Below are positions 36,083-47,712 of a stretch of 64,000 bases of DNA, one piece after another. The stretch spans positions 23,481,326 to 23,545,325 of the forward strand of contig ML677364.1 of NCBI GenBank assembly GCA_007922305.1, read 5' to 3'. Position numbers and translations under genes: made by a program. The notes under the pieces are model-generated. The model saw only the letters and a list, made by a program, of their open reading frames with translations, was not told where the DNA came from and searched no databases. Numbering within the stretch: position 1 is the first letter of the stretch; the number at the start of each line of letters is the position of its first letter. The stretch is from Dermatemys mawii (lineage: Eukaryota; Chordata; Testudines; Dermatemydidae).

Positions 36083-36794
36083 TTTTAATTAAGAGTATAT
36101 GTACCACATATAGCTACCCATACATACAGTGCATTAATGATGTATAAAACATATTTAACCAGGATTTTCAAAAGCTGGTGCCAAAAGATAGGCCAACTTT
36201 AGTGGGCGCTGGGATTGCTCAGCAGCTGAGAAAATCAAGCCTCTGATTTAAACACCTAAATTAGGATTTAGAAGCTTAAATGTAGACATCCTTTTTTGAA
36301 AAACGTGGCTATTCTTCTAAATAAGCTATAGAAACATATTACTATGTGATATCATATTACAGATAAAACCATATATAGCATTGCTCATGTTGCTGTGGCT
36401 AAAGGTGAATCAGCGGGAATGCCATTTTTCAGAGGTTTATAACTAAGCCATAAAAACATTGCTATGGTTAAAACTTGGCAAACAACGTATCAGCCTAAGA
36501 GATTTTTTTTTCAAACACGGTTTTTTAGAAAGTCTCTTTTTATGTACCAGGAGTTACATATTCTATCAAAAAACTTTAACAGAATGTTAAGCTTCATGGT
36601 GAAACACTCAAAACTCAGGGGAAGTAAGCTTCTTAGAACACCTTAATCCTGCCACTTTATGCATATGCATTAAAAGAAGGTATTTAAATACATACTTCCA
36701 TACTAGATATATATTCCTTTGCACACTTGTGTTTATCAACTCTTCTGTATTTTTTCATTGCTGTATACTTACACTGATTTTTGTCATCATAATT
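36083..36794. other. mostly unassigned; fold-back trace at 36160-36310
   Basis: At 36160-36310, aggattttcaaaagctggtg, aaacacctaaattaggattt and ccttttttgaaaaacgtgg resemble a decayed MITE with ttaggcaccta-type subrepeats. Nothing else is recognised. Confidence 0.35.
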
Positions 36795-37427
36795 ATCTAG
36801 TCCAGACGTTCTCAAACTGTGATCTGCAGACCATTCAGGTGGTCTGTGGATAGTTCCCTCTAAGGCACGCACCTGGGCGGCTGCCCACGAGAGAATGAAG
36901 GACCCCGCACCTAATTAGTGGAGCCATGCCAGCATGGCGTCACTAATTAGGTTCCTAGAAACTGGAGAAGATGCACATGAGGTGGTGGCCTTGGCGGGAA
37001 TAGGAGGTAGGTGGGAGGGGGCACTGGGACGAGAAGAGAGAGTGGGGGAAATTTGGGACGTGCAGGGCTGTGGTGGCCAGAGAAAGAGGTGACTTTCCCC
37101 AGCTCCAGGGTTGCGGCTGCCAGGGAGAGACGGCCCTCCTTCCCAGCCTCAGCTCAGGGGCTGCTATGTCAGAGGAGAGAGGGCACCTCCATTGCACCAG
37201 AAAGGTAAGACTATAACTGATATTAAAATCTTGTGTGCATTTATTTGTAGAATGAAAAAAGGTGAATTATTATTAAGTTTTTTAAAAAATATAGTGCTTT
37301 TATTCAAAGTGCTTTATAATAGTTAGCTAATAGTATAAACAACATTTGGAAACATCTTTACACCGAGACCCTCAGCAATTTTCAAGTGATCTGGGGAAAA
37401 AAAAGTTTGAGAACCATTGATCTAGTC
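36795..37427 (-). mobile_element. non-autonomous hAT (Buster/Charlie-type) with 8-bp TSD
   Basis: Element body 36803-37419, flanked by identical atctagtc (36795-36802 and 37420-37427). Left end cagacgttctcaaact, right end agtttgagaaccattg. The interior matches the copy at 7001-7648 in the opposite orientation, for example the block around ctaattagtggagccatgcc. The target duplication again fits nnnTAnnn. No transposase gene; the ORFs at 36955-37208 are not genes. Confidence 0.93.
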
Positions 37428-38454
37428 CATCTTAATTGTCTCAGGGTCAGGTTGAGAGTTGCTAAGAACCACACTGACCCCAGCAGCAGTGTCCTTCTGC
37501 AACATTGAAATAGACTTCTCCAGTAGACTGCACATCTTGTCTTCCTTCTCCCACCATATTCAGAACTCTGGGGGAGCAATTGGCTTTGTCTGTCATTGTT
37601 TCCCTGTTCTACTTCACTTTCCTGGGAGAATTCTCATGCTTATCTTTCATCTCTTAGCCTCTGCTCCCCTTTTGGTTCAGAAGCACAATCAAGAAAGTTC
37701 TTGCCTCCCAACTTCCTCCCAAGCACTCTTCTGTTTCTATCCTCTCTTTTTTTAAAAAAAAACTGTGACTTTACATCTTAAGTCAAGTCCCAGTACCTGG
37801 AACAATCTCTTGGTTGTAGGCCTTATGCTCATACCTTCAAATTTTTCCTTAAACCTTCCAAGAATCCCTCTAAGTTTTTTCCCATGAATCATCTCTGCAC
37901 ACCCACACTTGCCTGAACTGTAGTCCCCTCCATGTCTTGTCTCTTTTTAAATATCTTCTCTGTTTGAGAGACTGTTTCTGAAACCCATATGAACATGGAG
38001 TAACACTAACTCACACACAAACTCTCATTGACCTCAATACTCTTGCATGTAAGTATTGCTCAATATAAAGGTTGTAGAACTAGACCCTTAGATTGCAAAA
38101 ATCTTTGTGGTAGTGAATTTTTCTTACTTTGATTGTATCATGTAATTTATAGAACTATATGATTTACAGCGGTGCTCATGACAGGAGGGGCTCTTAGAGA
38201 TTAGGTGTTTGCTCTTTCCACCCCTCTTCAAATCAGCTGCATATATGATACTTTTAATCCCCTTTGCTGAGATAGAAAATGTAGGGGGTAGCAATCCTCT
38301 GGAGAGGCAAAGGGGGAGAGAGAGGGATGAAAGAGGGACTAGATTAAGTTTAATTTGAAGAGAGAGAGGAAACAAGAAATCTACTTGGTTATTTCAATAT
38401 CTAAAATCGATGTTCCCAGGCTGAAGCACAGAGAAGTCACCTCCTTCCCTTCAT
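37428..38454. other. unassigned non-coding sequence, possible ancient LINE at 37560-37960
   Basis: A TC-rich stretch at 37560-37960 has an L2-like look (for example cctggaacaatctcttgg at about 37796) but no catalytic motif. A weak fold-back trace occurs at 37995-38090 (ctctcattgacctcaatac). Not firm enough to call. Confidence 0.35.
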
Positions 38455-38890
38455 AAATCCATAGATGCTAAGGTCAGAAGGGACCATTATGATCATCTAA
38501 TCTGACCTCCTGTATAATACAGGCCATAGAACTTCCCCTAAATAATGTCTAGAGCAGAGCTTTTGGGAAAAAACATCCAATCTTGATTTAAAAATGAGAA
38601 GTGATGGAGAACCCACTAAGAGCCTCAATAAGTTGTTCCGGTGGGTAATTATCCTCATTGTTAAAAATGTACACTTTAGTCCCAGTCTGAACTCCAGCCA
38701 TTGGATCATCCTATAATTTTCTCTCCTAGACTGAAGAAGCCCTTTGTTAAATATTTGTTTCCCCATGTAGTTTCTTACTGACTGTGATCAAATCACCTTT
38801 AGCCTTCTCTTTGTTAAGATAACTAGATTGAGCGCCTTGAGTCTATCACTATAAGGTATGTTTTCTAATCCTTTAATCATCCTCGTCCAA
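38455..38890 (-). mobile_element. CR1 LINE, 3' part of ORF2 plus 3' end
   Basis: On the plus strand, aggtcagaagggaccattat, catctaatctgacctcc and ataatacaggccatagaact are the complement of a CR1 3' end. Minus-strand translation over 38497-38890 follows the CR1 C-terminal region with shifts, for example an FKSRLDVF block. Truncated and inactive. Confidence 0.9.
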
Positions 38891-40029
38891 TCCTTCCATC
38901 ATTTCCCCAGAAATCTGATTGCCCTATAAGGCAGCTGAGAGAATAGAATCTGTATGTGGAATCCCAGCCCCTATAGAGGTCATTGGAAAATTCCACTGAT
39001 TTTGGTAGGGCCAGGATTTTGTCCTATGACTCTGGATTTAGAGAGGAGGCAGGTTGAGTAGCTTCATCTGCATTGCATGGCTGCCATGGAGGCAGAGGCA
39101 CTCAGAATATACTTATGTGGCCCCAGCCTATGACATATATTACCTGAGCCACCAAGACCTGGATTTGGTTTTAGTGTTTTTGCAATTATACAACTAGCAA
39201 GGTAATGGGTATTTTTTTTCAATTAATATTAACTCAATTTTAAAGTGTGGGGTTTTTTTTGTTTGGTTGGCTTTTATGAAGCTGACACAATCCACAAAGG
39301 AATCATATCATTTCTGAGTAACCATTAATATGTTTCTCACACTTCAGGCTGTTCCACATTATGTTGGGCGTATTAATCTCTTCTTTTGATTTGCTTAATT
39401 TTTGTAATTGAAGCTTTCTGAACTCACAGTGAGGTATTCAGAGAAAGTTAATTAGCCCACGCATATTCACTAACATCTCTCTTCTACTTAAAATAATTGA
39501 AATGGTCTTTTATTGTACATTTTTTAAAATTAAAATCATTAGTACATTTTTTCTGGAATAAAAAAAATGACTCAGACTGTGATGAAGTATCCAGATAGGT
39601 ATACCAAACTGGTTTGACCAACTTTCTGTAGCCCACGAAGGCTATGTTTACATAGCAGTTAGACACCTGTGGCTGATCCATGTTGGCTGGCCGGGCCAGC
39701 TGACTTAGTCACTTGAGCAAAGGGGCTATTTAATTTGGTGTAGAACTTTGGGCTCAGGCTGCAGTCTCAGCTCTGGGAGCCTCTCACCTCATGAGTGAGG
39801 TGAATCTAAGATAAGACTACTCAGAATGAAATTGAAATATTGAGAACAAAACTAATCAAAGAAATAAAGGACACGAAGAAAAGAAATTATTTAATTTCCT
39901 ATACACTGATGCTAGGAGTCTAGGTAGCAAAAAAGAATAATTGAAATTGCTTATCTATTAGTATAAATATGATCTAGTGGGTATTATCAAAATCTGGTGG
40001 GATAATTCCCATGACTTAGAGAAAAAGTG
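38891..40029. other. unassigned non-coding sequence
   Basis: AT-rich, no exon or clear repeat. A weak fold-back trace lies at 38958-39025. Confidence 0.45.
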
Positions 40030-41285
40030 AAGGCAGCAATAAAAATATATATAACAAAGGAAGGTTAATAGTAATGAATATAAATCAGAAGCTAGACATT
40101 GTAGAAAATTGATAAGGGAAACAAAGGGACACAAGGAGAAATATATGACCAGTAGAGATAAGGACAATAAGAAGTTTAAGTATATTAGGTACCAAAAGAA
40201 TACTAAAACTGATTTAGGTCTATTATTAGATGGAAATGATAGAATCATCAAAAATAATGCAGAAAAGTCAGAAGTGTTCAATAAATATTTCTGTTTGGTA
40301 TAAGGGAAAAAATAGATGATGTAGTCACGACATATGATGGTACCATTATTGCCATTCCACTAGTATCGCAGGAGAAGGTTAAACACTAGTTACTAAAGTT
40401 AGATATTTTAAAACCAGCAGTTCCAGAGCCCCTGAATGCAAGAGTTTTAAAAGAGCAGGCTGAGTACACTGGACCATTAATATAGATTTTTAATAAGTTT
40501 TGGGTATTTCCAGAAAAGTGGAAGAAAGCTAATGTTCTGCCTATATTTAAAAAGGATAAATGGAATGATCTGGCTAGTTATAGGCTTGTCAGTCTGACAT
40601 AGGTTCTGAGCAGGGTAATGGAGTGGCTGATACTGATGCAGGACTAGATTAATAAAGAATTGAAGGAAGTAATATAATTAATGTGAGTCAACATGAGTTT
40701 AAGGAAGATAGATCCTGTCAAAGCAACATGATTTTTTATGAGATTACAAATTGGCTTGCTAAGTATATTAGTGTTAATATAGTAGACTTCTGTAAGGTAT
40801 TTGAGTTGGTACTGCATGACATTTCAATTAAAAAACTAGAAATATATAAAATTAACATAGCACACATTAAATGAATTAAAATCTGACTAACCGATAGGTT
40901 TAAAAATGTAATTGTAAACAGGGAATTATCATCAAATGGGTGTGTTTCCAGTGGGATCCCACAAGGATCGGTTCTTAGTCTGATGTTGTTTAACATTTTA
41001 TTAATGACTGGAAGAAACCATAAAGTTTGCAGATGGTACAAAAATTGGAGTAGTTAAAATGAAGAGTACAGGTCACCGAATACAGAGATCACTTGATAAG
41101 CACGGTGCAAGGCAATGACAAGCATTTTAATGAGGCTAAATATAAATATACACATCTAGGAACAAAGAATGTAGGGCATTCTTATAGATTGGAGGAGTCA
41201 CTCCTCGGAAGCAGTGATTCTGAAAAAGATTTGGATGTCATGGTGGTTGTACATTCCCATGTAGAAGATGAATATAAGGTATGAC
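40030..41285 (+). mobile_element. CR1 LINE ORF2 reverse-transcriptase relic
   Basis: The plus strand reads CR1 RT blocks in order. NKYF is near 40280. A WKKANVLPIFKK block is at about 40520-40556. YRLVSLT follows at 40580-40600, EWL at about 40623, and HEFKEDRSCQSN at 40692-40727. A VDFCKVFELV block is at 40780-40810, and SSGIPQGSVLSLMLFNIL at about 40950-41003. The catalytic motif at 41026-41037 reads FADG instead of FADD. A SEKDLDVMVVVHS block follows at 41219-41260. Several stops interrupt it. The C-terminal region and 3' end are missing; the sequence stops at an LTR insertion at 41286. Confidence 0.92.
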
Positions 41286-42472
41286 TGTCACGTTACTGAA
41301 ATAATCTGGGATCATATAAATCATTGGTGCAACTAAGGTCCTGTAGGGGCACCAAATCAAATGTAAAGGGGGTCTAAGACCAGGTTATGGTTTGCTGATT
41401 ATGATTATGCTATCTGTATGTGTGTATCATTTTTGTAGTTAAAGTTATGAATGTTGGCTATATAATGTCTGTATCTCAAACTTATGCTTTGCTTCTGAGT
41501 GAGATCCCAGACAAGTTGCTGTTAGCTCTGCCTGGCCTGCTTGATGGCCCATTAAGAACCATCAGCTATACAATGGACCCACTGAGAGCTTGGAAAGCTC
41601 CAATCCACTAGAGAAGTCTGCCAAAGGACATGCAAGGCAGCCTGTGGGTAATGGCTGCCATCTGGAAATCCTAAGTCATGCATGGTCATGTGATGTGCCC
41701 GCGTGACTCCAGAACTCCATGGGGCTGTACTTTTCACAGCAGGAACAAAGAGGTTCTCGCACCTGGAAAAAACTATAAAAAACTGCTGCAGCCCTTCCAT
41801 CTTGTCTTCAGTCTCCGGTCTCCAAGCTTACTCCTACCTCTGGATGGGACTTTGCTACAAATGGAAGCTCTGGACAAAAGACTGTTGACCCATCCCAGCT
41901 GTGGATGTATTCCAGAGGCTTTGATTTGAACCTGCAGTTTATTCTACCACTGATGCAAGCCTGAACCAAGAACTTTGCCATTACTGCATGTAATTGATTT
42001 CATTTAACCATTCCTAACCTTCACCTATCTCTTTTTCCTTTTATAAAAAACCTTTAGATTTTAGATTCTAAAAGATTGGCAACAGCGTGTTTTGTGGGTA
42101 AGATCTGATTTGTATATTGGCCTGGGTCTGGGGCCTGATTCTTTGGAATTGGGGAGAACCCTTTTCTTTTATTGGGGTATTGGTTTTCATAACCATTTGT
42201 CCCCAGAGTGAGTGGCTGCTGGTGGTGATACTGGGAAACTGGAGTGTCTAAGGGAATTGCTTGTGTGACTTGTGGCTAGCCAGTGGGGTGAAACCAAAGT
42301 CTTTTCTGTTTGGCTGTCTGGTTTGCCTTAGAGGTGAAGAAACCCCAGCCTAGGGTTTGCCTTAGAGGTGAAGAAACCGCAGCCTAGGGCTGTAGCTGCC
42401 CTGTTTGGAGCAATTTGTCCTGATTTGACACTCTCAGTTGCATCCCACCAGGAACAGCACTGTCACAATGAC
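41281..42472 (+). mobile_element. solo LTR with perfect 5-bp target duplication
   Basis: LTR body 41286-42467, starting tgtcacg and ending tgtcaca, with atgac on both sides (41281-41285 and 42468-42472). A TATA-like tataaaa at 41774-41780 and a polyadenylation-like region near 42043 (ttataaaaaacc) fit a plus-strand LTR with long R-U5. Near the 3' end a 34-bp unit is tandemly doubled with one mismatch (42322-42355 and 42356-42389). No internal coding region: a solo LTR left by recombination. Small ORFs across it (41420-41929) are not genes. Confidence 0.93.
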
Positions 42473-42712
42473 ATAGGGCTGATTGAATATTTTCCATTAA
42501 ACATTTGCTTATGTAAAATTAGGGTTTTGACTAAAAACCTTTTTCATGAAAAGTGTCTGGTTTTTTTTCAAAACAAAAAAATCAATTTTCAGTTTAAAAA
42601 ACCCTGAAATCTAATTTTTTTTAATTCTTCATCTGAAAACCCCAAAAGTTAGACAAACACTAAAAAAAATCCAGTGAACATAATATAATTTTCCAGCCAG
42701 CTCTACTGTGAC
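42473..42712. repeat. AT-rich interspersed repeat (gaaaatttt-type)
   Basis: Runs of tttt/aaaa words such as acctttttcatgaaaagtgt and atcaattttcagtttaaaaa, ending in ttttccagccagctct. Recognised as a common turtle unit, here beginning right after the LTR target duplication. Similar but more decayed sequence lies at 53415-53790 and 55060-55330. Confidence 0.5.
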
Positions 42713-43337
42713 AAGTCATGGGGCCTTGAAGAATTCTGCATGAGAAAACTGTAAGGTAGATAACCAAGTGTCAAATACAACAATTTGTGAGCCACACAAA
42801 TAACCCTTGCAAAAAGGTCCTTTGGCCATTGCAAAAATCTGCAAAAACGTCGCCATCACTGATTGGTCAAATGTAACTTATAGATCTAAAATAAGCCTGG
42901 ACACCTGATCTTCAAATGTCACCGGGAGAAAATCAAACAATATTACCAGTGAAGTTCCATACTATAAGGAAATTTAAAAACAGATTTATTAGGTTAAAGA
43001 AACCTGGAAAGTTCTTTTGCAATAACCTTGTCAGTTGAAAGTCCCCCAAAATAGCCATTTTTAAAATGAGTGATATGTAGAGATATTATCAATGTCAAGA
43101 GCTGGTTTCCTGAGTAAGAATCTAATAATTCCGTTTTATCATTCTCCATAAGAAGACATTGACAATAATATCCAATGATAGCCCCAATATTTCCCTGCTG
43201 AATTTCAGGGGCCTGAATCTAACCAACAGGTTGCAACCCATACATCTTTTACCACCTTCAGAATATCAGCTAGAATCATGGACTGAAACTCAAGTAGGGA
43301 AGATTCTGGCTAAGACTTTCAAAATCATACAAATCAC
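42713..43337. other. unassigned non-coding sequence
   Basis: Nothing recognisable seen. Confidence 0.45.
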
Positions 43338-44019
43338 TTAGGGTATGGTTACACTTACAAGATTATAGCACTATTGGTTATAGCGGTCCCCTTATACAGT
43401 AATATGTATAGCGCTATTGTATGTCCACACTCAGATGCACCAGCGGTATAGCATGGCCACATTTGGGGCACTTAATGCGGCATTAAGAGCAGCGCATTAG
43501 GGCAGGTATCCCAGCATTCAGCTGGGTGCAACGTGCTTTTTAAACGAAGGGGGTGAGGGGGGACGCGTTGTGTGTATGCGGAGGGAAAGAGATAGTGATT
43601 TTTCCGTTCTTCTGAAAGCCTGTCAGTGAGCCTCCGTTCACAGAAGGCTTTGTTTTCACACAGGCTCCCTCCTTAAACATTTGCATTGCTTATCTGCCGA
43701 GTTAAGAGAGAAACTCTAAAGAGGTACTTCCGCATTCCTCCAGCCGAGTTCAAAACAAAGGGAAGAGACGTCAATTGCCTTAAATGGCTCTAGGCATCTC
43801 CAGAGATCACTTGTAGCGCAGTGGGTGTCCACATTCTTGCTGTAGCACTACAGCAGCTGTGCTACAGCCCTTATTCCCCATGCGGAGGTGGATTAACAAT
43901 AGCGCTATAACTCAGTGGTTATAGCGCTCTACGTGCCTTGCCAGTGTGGACGGGGAGGAGGTTATAGCGCTCGTGGGGGCTTTATAGCGCTATAAAGTGC
44001 CAGTGTAACCAAGCCCTTA
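43338..44019. mobile_element. PIF/Harbinger-type non-autonomous element, TTA duplication
   Basis: Element body 43341-44016 with TTA on both sides (43338-43340 and 44017-44019). Left end gggtatggttacactta, right end gtgccagtgtaaccaagccc. The subterminal regions carry several copies of tatagcgct in both orientations. No transposase. The 3-bp TTA duplication and the GGG/CCC termini fit PIF/Harbinger. Confidence 0.85.
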
Positions 44020-45234
44020 GTGGCACAACTACCATTCATTTTAGAAGACAACAAATCTTCATTAACAATGACAAAAAACGCAAACTACATGTAACAGGTA
44101 TTTTTTTAAAAAAGATTTAAAGTCTGTTTTTAAAAGAAAAGAAACCAGAATTTCAGTCTCCACAGTGCAACAAAGAGATCATTTGGTCAGTTTAAATATC
44201 TGGAAAGGCAATATTCCATACATTTTCTTCTGTATTCAAAGTTCCAAAATAAGATCATTTATTGAAAGAATTATCATAATTATTGAAAGTTTGCTTTTCT
44301 GAACATACCAGAGGCATGTTGTAGTCTATTGAAATATTCCCAGGGATTTTTCATTAATTCTCTCTACCTATTATTCTTTCTCAGTGACAAGGTATTAGTT
44401 TTCGTAAAAAAGATATGCTAATAAAACTATTTGAAAGGAAGCAGTTGCTTGTTTTTAAAGCACATATAAACAAATATTTGCAAGGTATTTTAATCATTAT
44501 ACTTTATGTAGCCTAAATGTAAGCATTTATTAATACAAGCTAAGCACTCATTACAAATTTGCACAGAAAATGATAAAATATTATGTATGAAATGAATCAT
44601 TAGCATGGACCATTAAGTCCTCTATTTTCATTTAATTGAATTTGTCAGTAGTCCCTCTTTAACTGAAAACCAGTCATAACCACAAAATTAAATAATAATT
44701 AAAGAAAACAACTATTCAAAGACTTGCTTGGGAACTAAGGTGCCATTTAACCAAAACATAGCAATTTAATGTAAATTGCAGCCCATGTAGACATAGTTCT
44801 GAAAATTGTAGATCCTGTGGTTCATATATGTTTGGTTTAGCAAAACATTTTCAGCATTAATGTAGTCATTCTGTAAACATAAGGGACTCAAAATAAATAG
44901 GTGAAAATAGGATATAAATACAACTATCATAGTTAAGGGCAATTAAGATTTTACAAGAGCTGGTTGCTCAATATATTTTTCCTAACATACTAAATATACT
45001 AACTTACAGTGCAAGCATTTTTTCACCATATATTGAGTTATTCTGTAATGATTTGTAGGATGTGAAATCTAACAGTACTCTTTTGATATGCATTTTTAAC
45101 TTTATCAAGACGTGCACAGACCACGTGAATGTTGTATATCTTCTGTGTTCTGATTTCATCACACCATGGTTTTGAACTAAAGGAAAAAAAGCCAAATCAA
45201 TTTAGGTGTGACTAGATTCAAGCAAGGTGTCAAT
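44020..45234. other. unassigned AT-rich non-coding sequence
   Basis: No exon or repeat family recognised. Confidence 0.5.
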
Positions 45235-45378
45235 GTATATGTGTAGTTTCCTAGACCCTGCGCCTGCAACTGAATCAGTGCAGACAGACTCTGTGCTCAT
45301 GTGGAGTGCCAATGAAGTCAAAGGGTCTCTGAGCAGATATTGAGATCTGACCACAATAATCCAGTTGCAGGATTGTGA
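45235..45378. repeat. fold-back MITE
   Basis: Left end agaccctgcgcctgcaactg, right end ccagttgcaggattgtgacc, inverted with respect to each other. The centre is ccaatgaagtcaaaggg. About 140 bp, decayed, non-coding. Confidence 0.65.
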
Positions 45379-46164
45379 CCTTGATTTCTTAGCATGGGAA
45401 ATTCTCTGGTGTCATCTGTCTTTTATGGAGTGTTTTTACTCATCCTGTATACATTCCATTTTGCACAACCAGCAGGGGGAGGCAATATTTAAGGAAACAT
45501 ACTGGCAAAACTTCATGGTAGCATGTATTTTAAAAGGGGGAGGGGAGAAAGATCTGTAAACCACTGCAAGACATTTGGGTTAAAGCTGGTATTTTGGCTG
45601 TTTACTAGCATGTCAGTTAGAACCATAATGTACAGTTGCCATATGTATGCAATTAGAGTGTACATACATAATTTCTGTCCATTTTCTCAACTCAGCACCC
45701 TTTTACTAGCTACAAATACACAGCTGTAGTAAAAATTATTCATTTCAGTCTCAAAGTAAGCCAAGTTAATACAAAGGCACAGCACTGTATGTAAATGATA
45801 TTGAGAGTTATGAAGAAAACTTATCTTGTTTAAATGTTTCCCGGAATCATGTCTGCTCACATAATTGACTACTTGTGTGCAGGAACCAGTGAAAGAAATG
45901 CACAGCTGGACTGAATGGCCCAAAATTATTTTCAGAAATTCATATCTCATTGTACTTTTCAGTTATTTGTACTTCTTTCATTCTTGTGAAGAACACTTTA
46001 CAAAATAGCCAGAGTAAATAGTGCATGGGTAAATGTTGAATCTGCGAAGAATAGTTCAAGATTATTTTTTTTTTGACAGAGGGACAAATATCATAGTCTT
46101 CTACTTGACTGACATAGTTAAAGTTGCACATTATATCACTAATGCTGATATGTTAGTTTGGGTT
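45379..46164. other. unassigned non-coding sequence
   Basis: Nothing recognisable seen. Confidence 0.45.
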
Positions 46165-46305
46165 AATGCAGGACCAGAGTCTGCCAGCTTCACTCACCTG
46201 GACAGTCTCTGACTGCACATATAGCCCCACTGATTTCAGTGGGACTGCTCACAGAGTGAAGTGATACTTACTGTGAATAAGGATAGAGTAATCTGATCCA
46301 GAGAT
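46165..46305. repeat. fold-back MITE
   Basis: Left part gcaggaccagagtctgccag, right part aatctgatcc with mirrored gagtgaag/cttcactc words. The central palindrome ccactgatttcagtgg lies at about 46228-46243. Common amniote fold-back type. Confidence 0.6.
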
Positions 46306-46657
46306 GCTCTCATTTGTTACCAGCATGCTTGCCTTTCTGTTGTACCTAGGAATGGTTCCCTGAATTAAATTGCATCCTCAGGTCCCTTCTTTTGGTTTCC
46401 ACATGCTATATCCCATGCAAACAGAACTGTTAAAAGCAGTTATCCCTCGGGGGTGTTATGTGTCACCACACCTTCATAACACCATGACCAAAGTTATGAA
46501 AAGAGATCTTGTCCTATATCCCTGAGTTCCTGGGACTAGGGATGAAGGAATAGTATTTCACTTGTTGACAAATCTTTAACATACTTTCTTCTGAGTAGAC
46601 ACCTTTATCATGTTTTATCTTTCTACTTGGTGCTCATGATGAATCCCAAGGAGGCAC
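46306..46657. other. unassigned non-coding sequence
   Basis: Short spacer with nothing recognisable. Confidence 0.4.
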
Positions 46658-47712
46658 TTAGGCCTTGTCTACACTACCGGCTGGATCGACGCATAGAGAT
46701 CAATCTGTTGGGGACTGATTTATTGCATCTGGTCTGGACTCAATAAATCAATCCCCAGAGGCACTCCCGTCGACTCCGGAACTCCAGCTCGCCAAAAGGA
46801 ACAGTCGACGGGGAAGCCCGCTGCTGCCGTGAGGATGGCAGGTAAGTTGACCTAAGATGCGTTGACTTCAGCTATGGTATTCACTTAGCTGAAGTTGTGT
46901 ATCTCTGAAGATGTCCATGCAGTGTGCAGTGGCAGTCAAAAAAGCAAATAGGATGTTAGGTATCATTAAAAAAAGAATAGAGAATAAGATGGAGAATATC
47001 TTATTGCCCTTATACAAATCCATGGTGCACCCACATCTTGAATACTGCATACATATGTGGCCTCCTCATCTCAAAAAGGATATACTGGCATTAGAAAAGG
47101 TTCAGAGAAAGGCAACTAAAATGATTAGGGGTTTGGAACGGGTCCCATATGAGGAGAGATTAAAGAGGCTAGGACTTTTTAGCTTGGAAAGGAGGAGACT
47201 AAGGGAGGATATGATAGAGGTATATAAACTTATGAGTGATGTGGAGAAAGTGAATAAAGAAAAGTTATTTACTTGTTCCCATAATAGAAGAACTAGGGGC
47301 CACCCAATGAAATTAGTGAGCAGCGGGTTTAAAACAAATAAAAGGAAGTTCTTCTTCACACAGCGCACAGTCAACCTGTGGAACTCCTTGCCTGAGGAGG
47401 CTGTGAAGGCTAAGACTATAACAGGATTTAAAAGAGAACTGGATAAATTCATGGAGATTAAGTCTATTAATGGCTATTAGCCAGGGTGGGTAAGGAATGG
47501 TGTCCCTAGCCTCTGTTTGTCAGAGGGGAGTGATGGATGGCAGGAGAAAGATCACTTGATTCACCTGTTAGGTTCACTCACTCCAGGGCACCTGGCATTG
47601 GCCACTGTCAGTAGACAGGATACTGGGCTAGATGGACCTTTGGTCTCACCCATTATGGCCTTTCTTATGTTCTTATGTTCTTAACCTCCCCGCTAGTGTA
47701 GACCAGGCCTTA
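46658..47712. mobile_element. PIF/Harbinger-type MITE interrupted by a CR1
   Basis: TTA lies at 46658-46660 and 47710-47712; element body 46661-47709. Left end ggccttgtctacactac, right end ctagtgtagaccaggcc. The left part includes a near-mirror pair (ggggactgatttattgcatc / aataaatcaatcccc) and gacttcagctatgg. From about 46905 to 47683 a CR1 tail is inserted; the right stub resumes at taacctcccc. Some MITE bases expected between gtatct and taacctcc are absent, so the CR1 insertion apparently deleted part of its target. Confidence 0.88.
46905..47683 (+). mobile_element. CR1 LINE 3' end with open ORF2 C-terminal frame
   Basis: A single open frame from 46911 to 47480 encodes the last 189 residues of CR1 ORF2 without a stop or shift. 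Blocks in order: AVAVKKANRMLGIIKKR, LLPLYKSMVHPHLEYC, LEKVQRKATKMIRGLERV, YEERLKRLGLFSLERRR, then NLWNSLPEEAV and the terminal FMEIKSINGY. The 3' UTR follows to a terminus of repeated ttcttatg (about 47660-47682). The RT catalytic part is truncated away. The intact frame marks it as the youngest CR1 copy in the window. The ATG at 46911 is only the first in-frame codon after truncation, not a real start. Confidence 0.95.
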
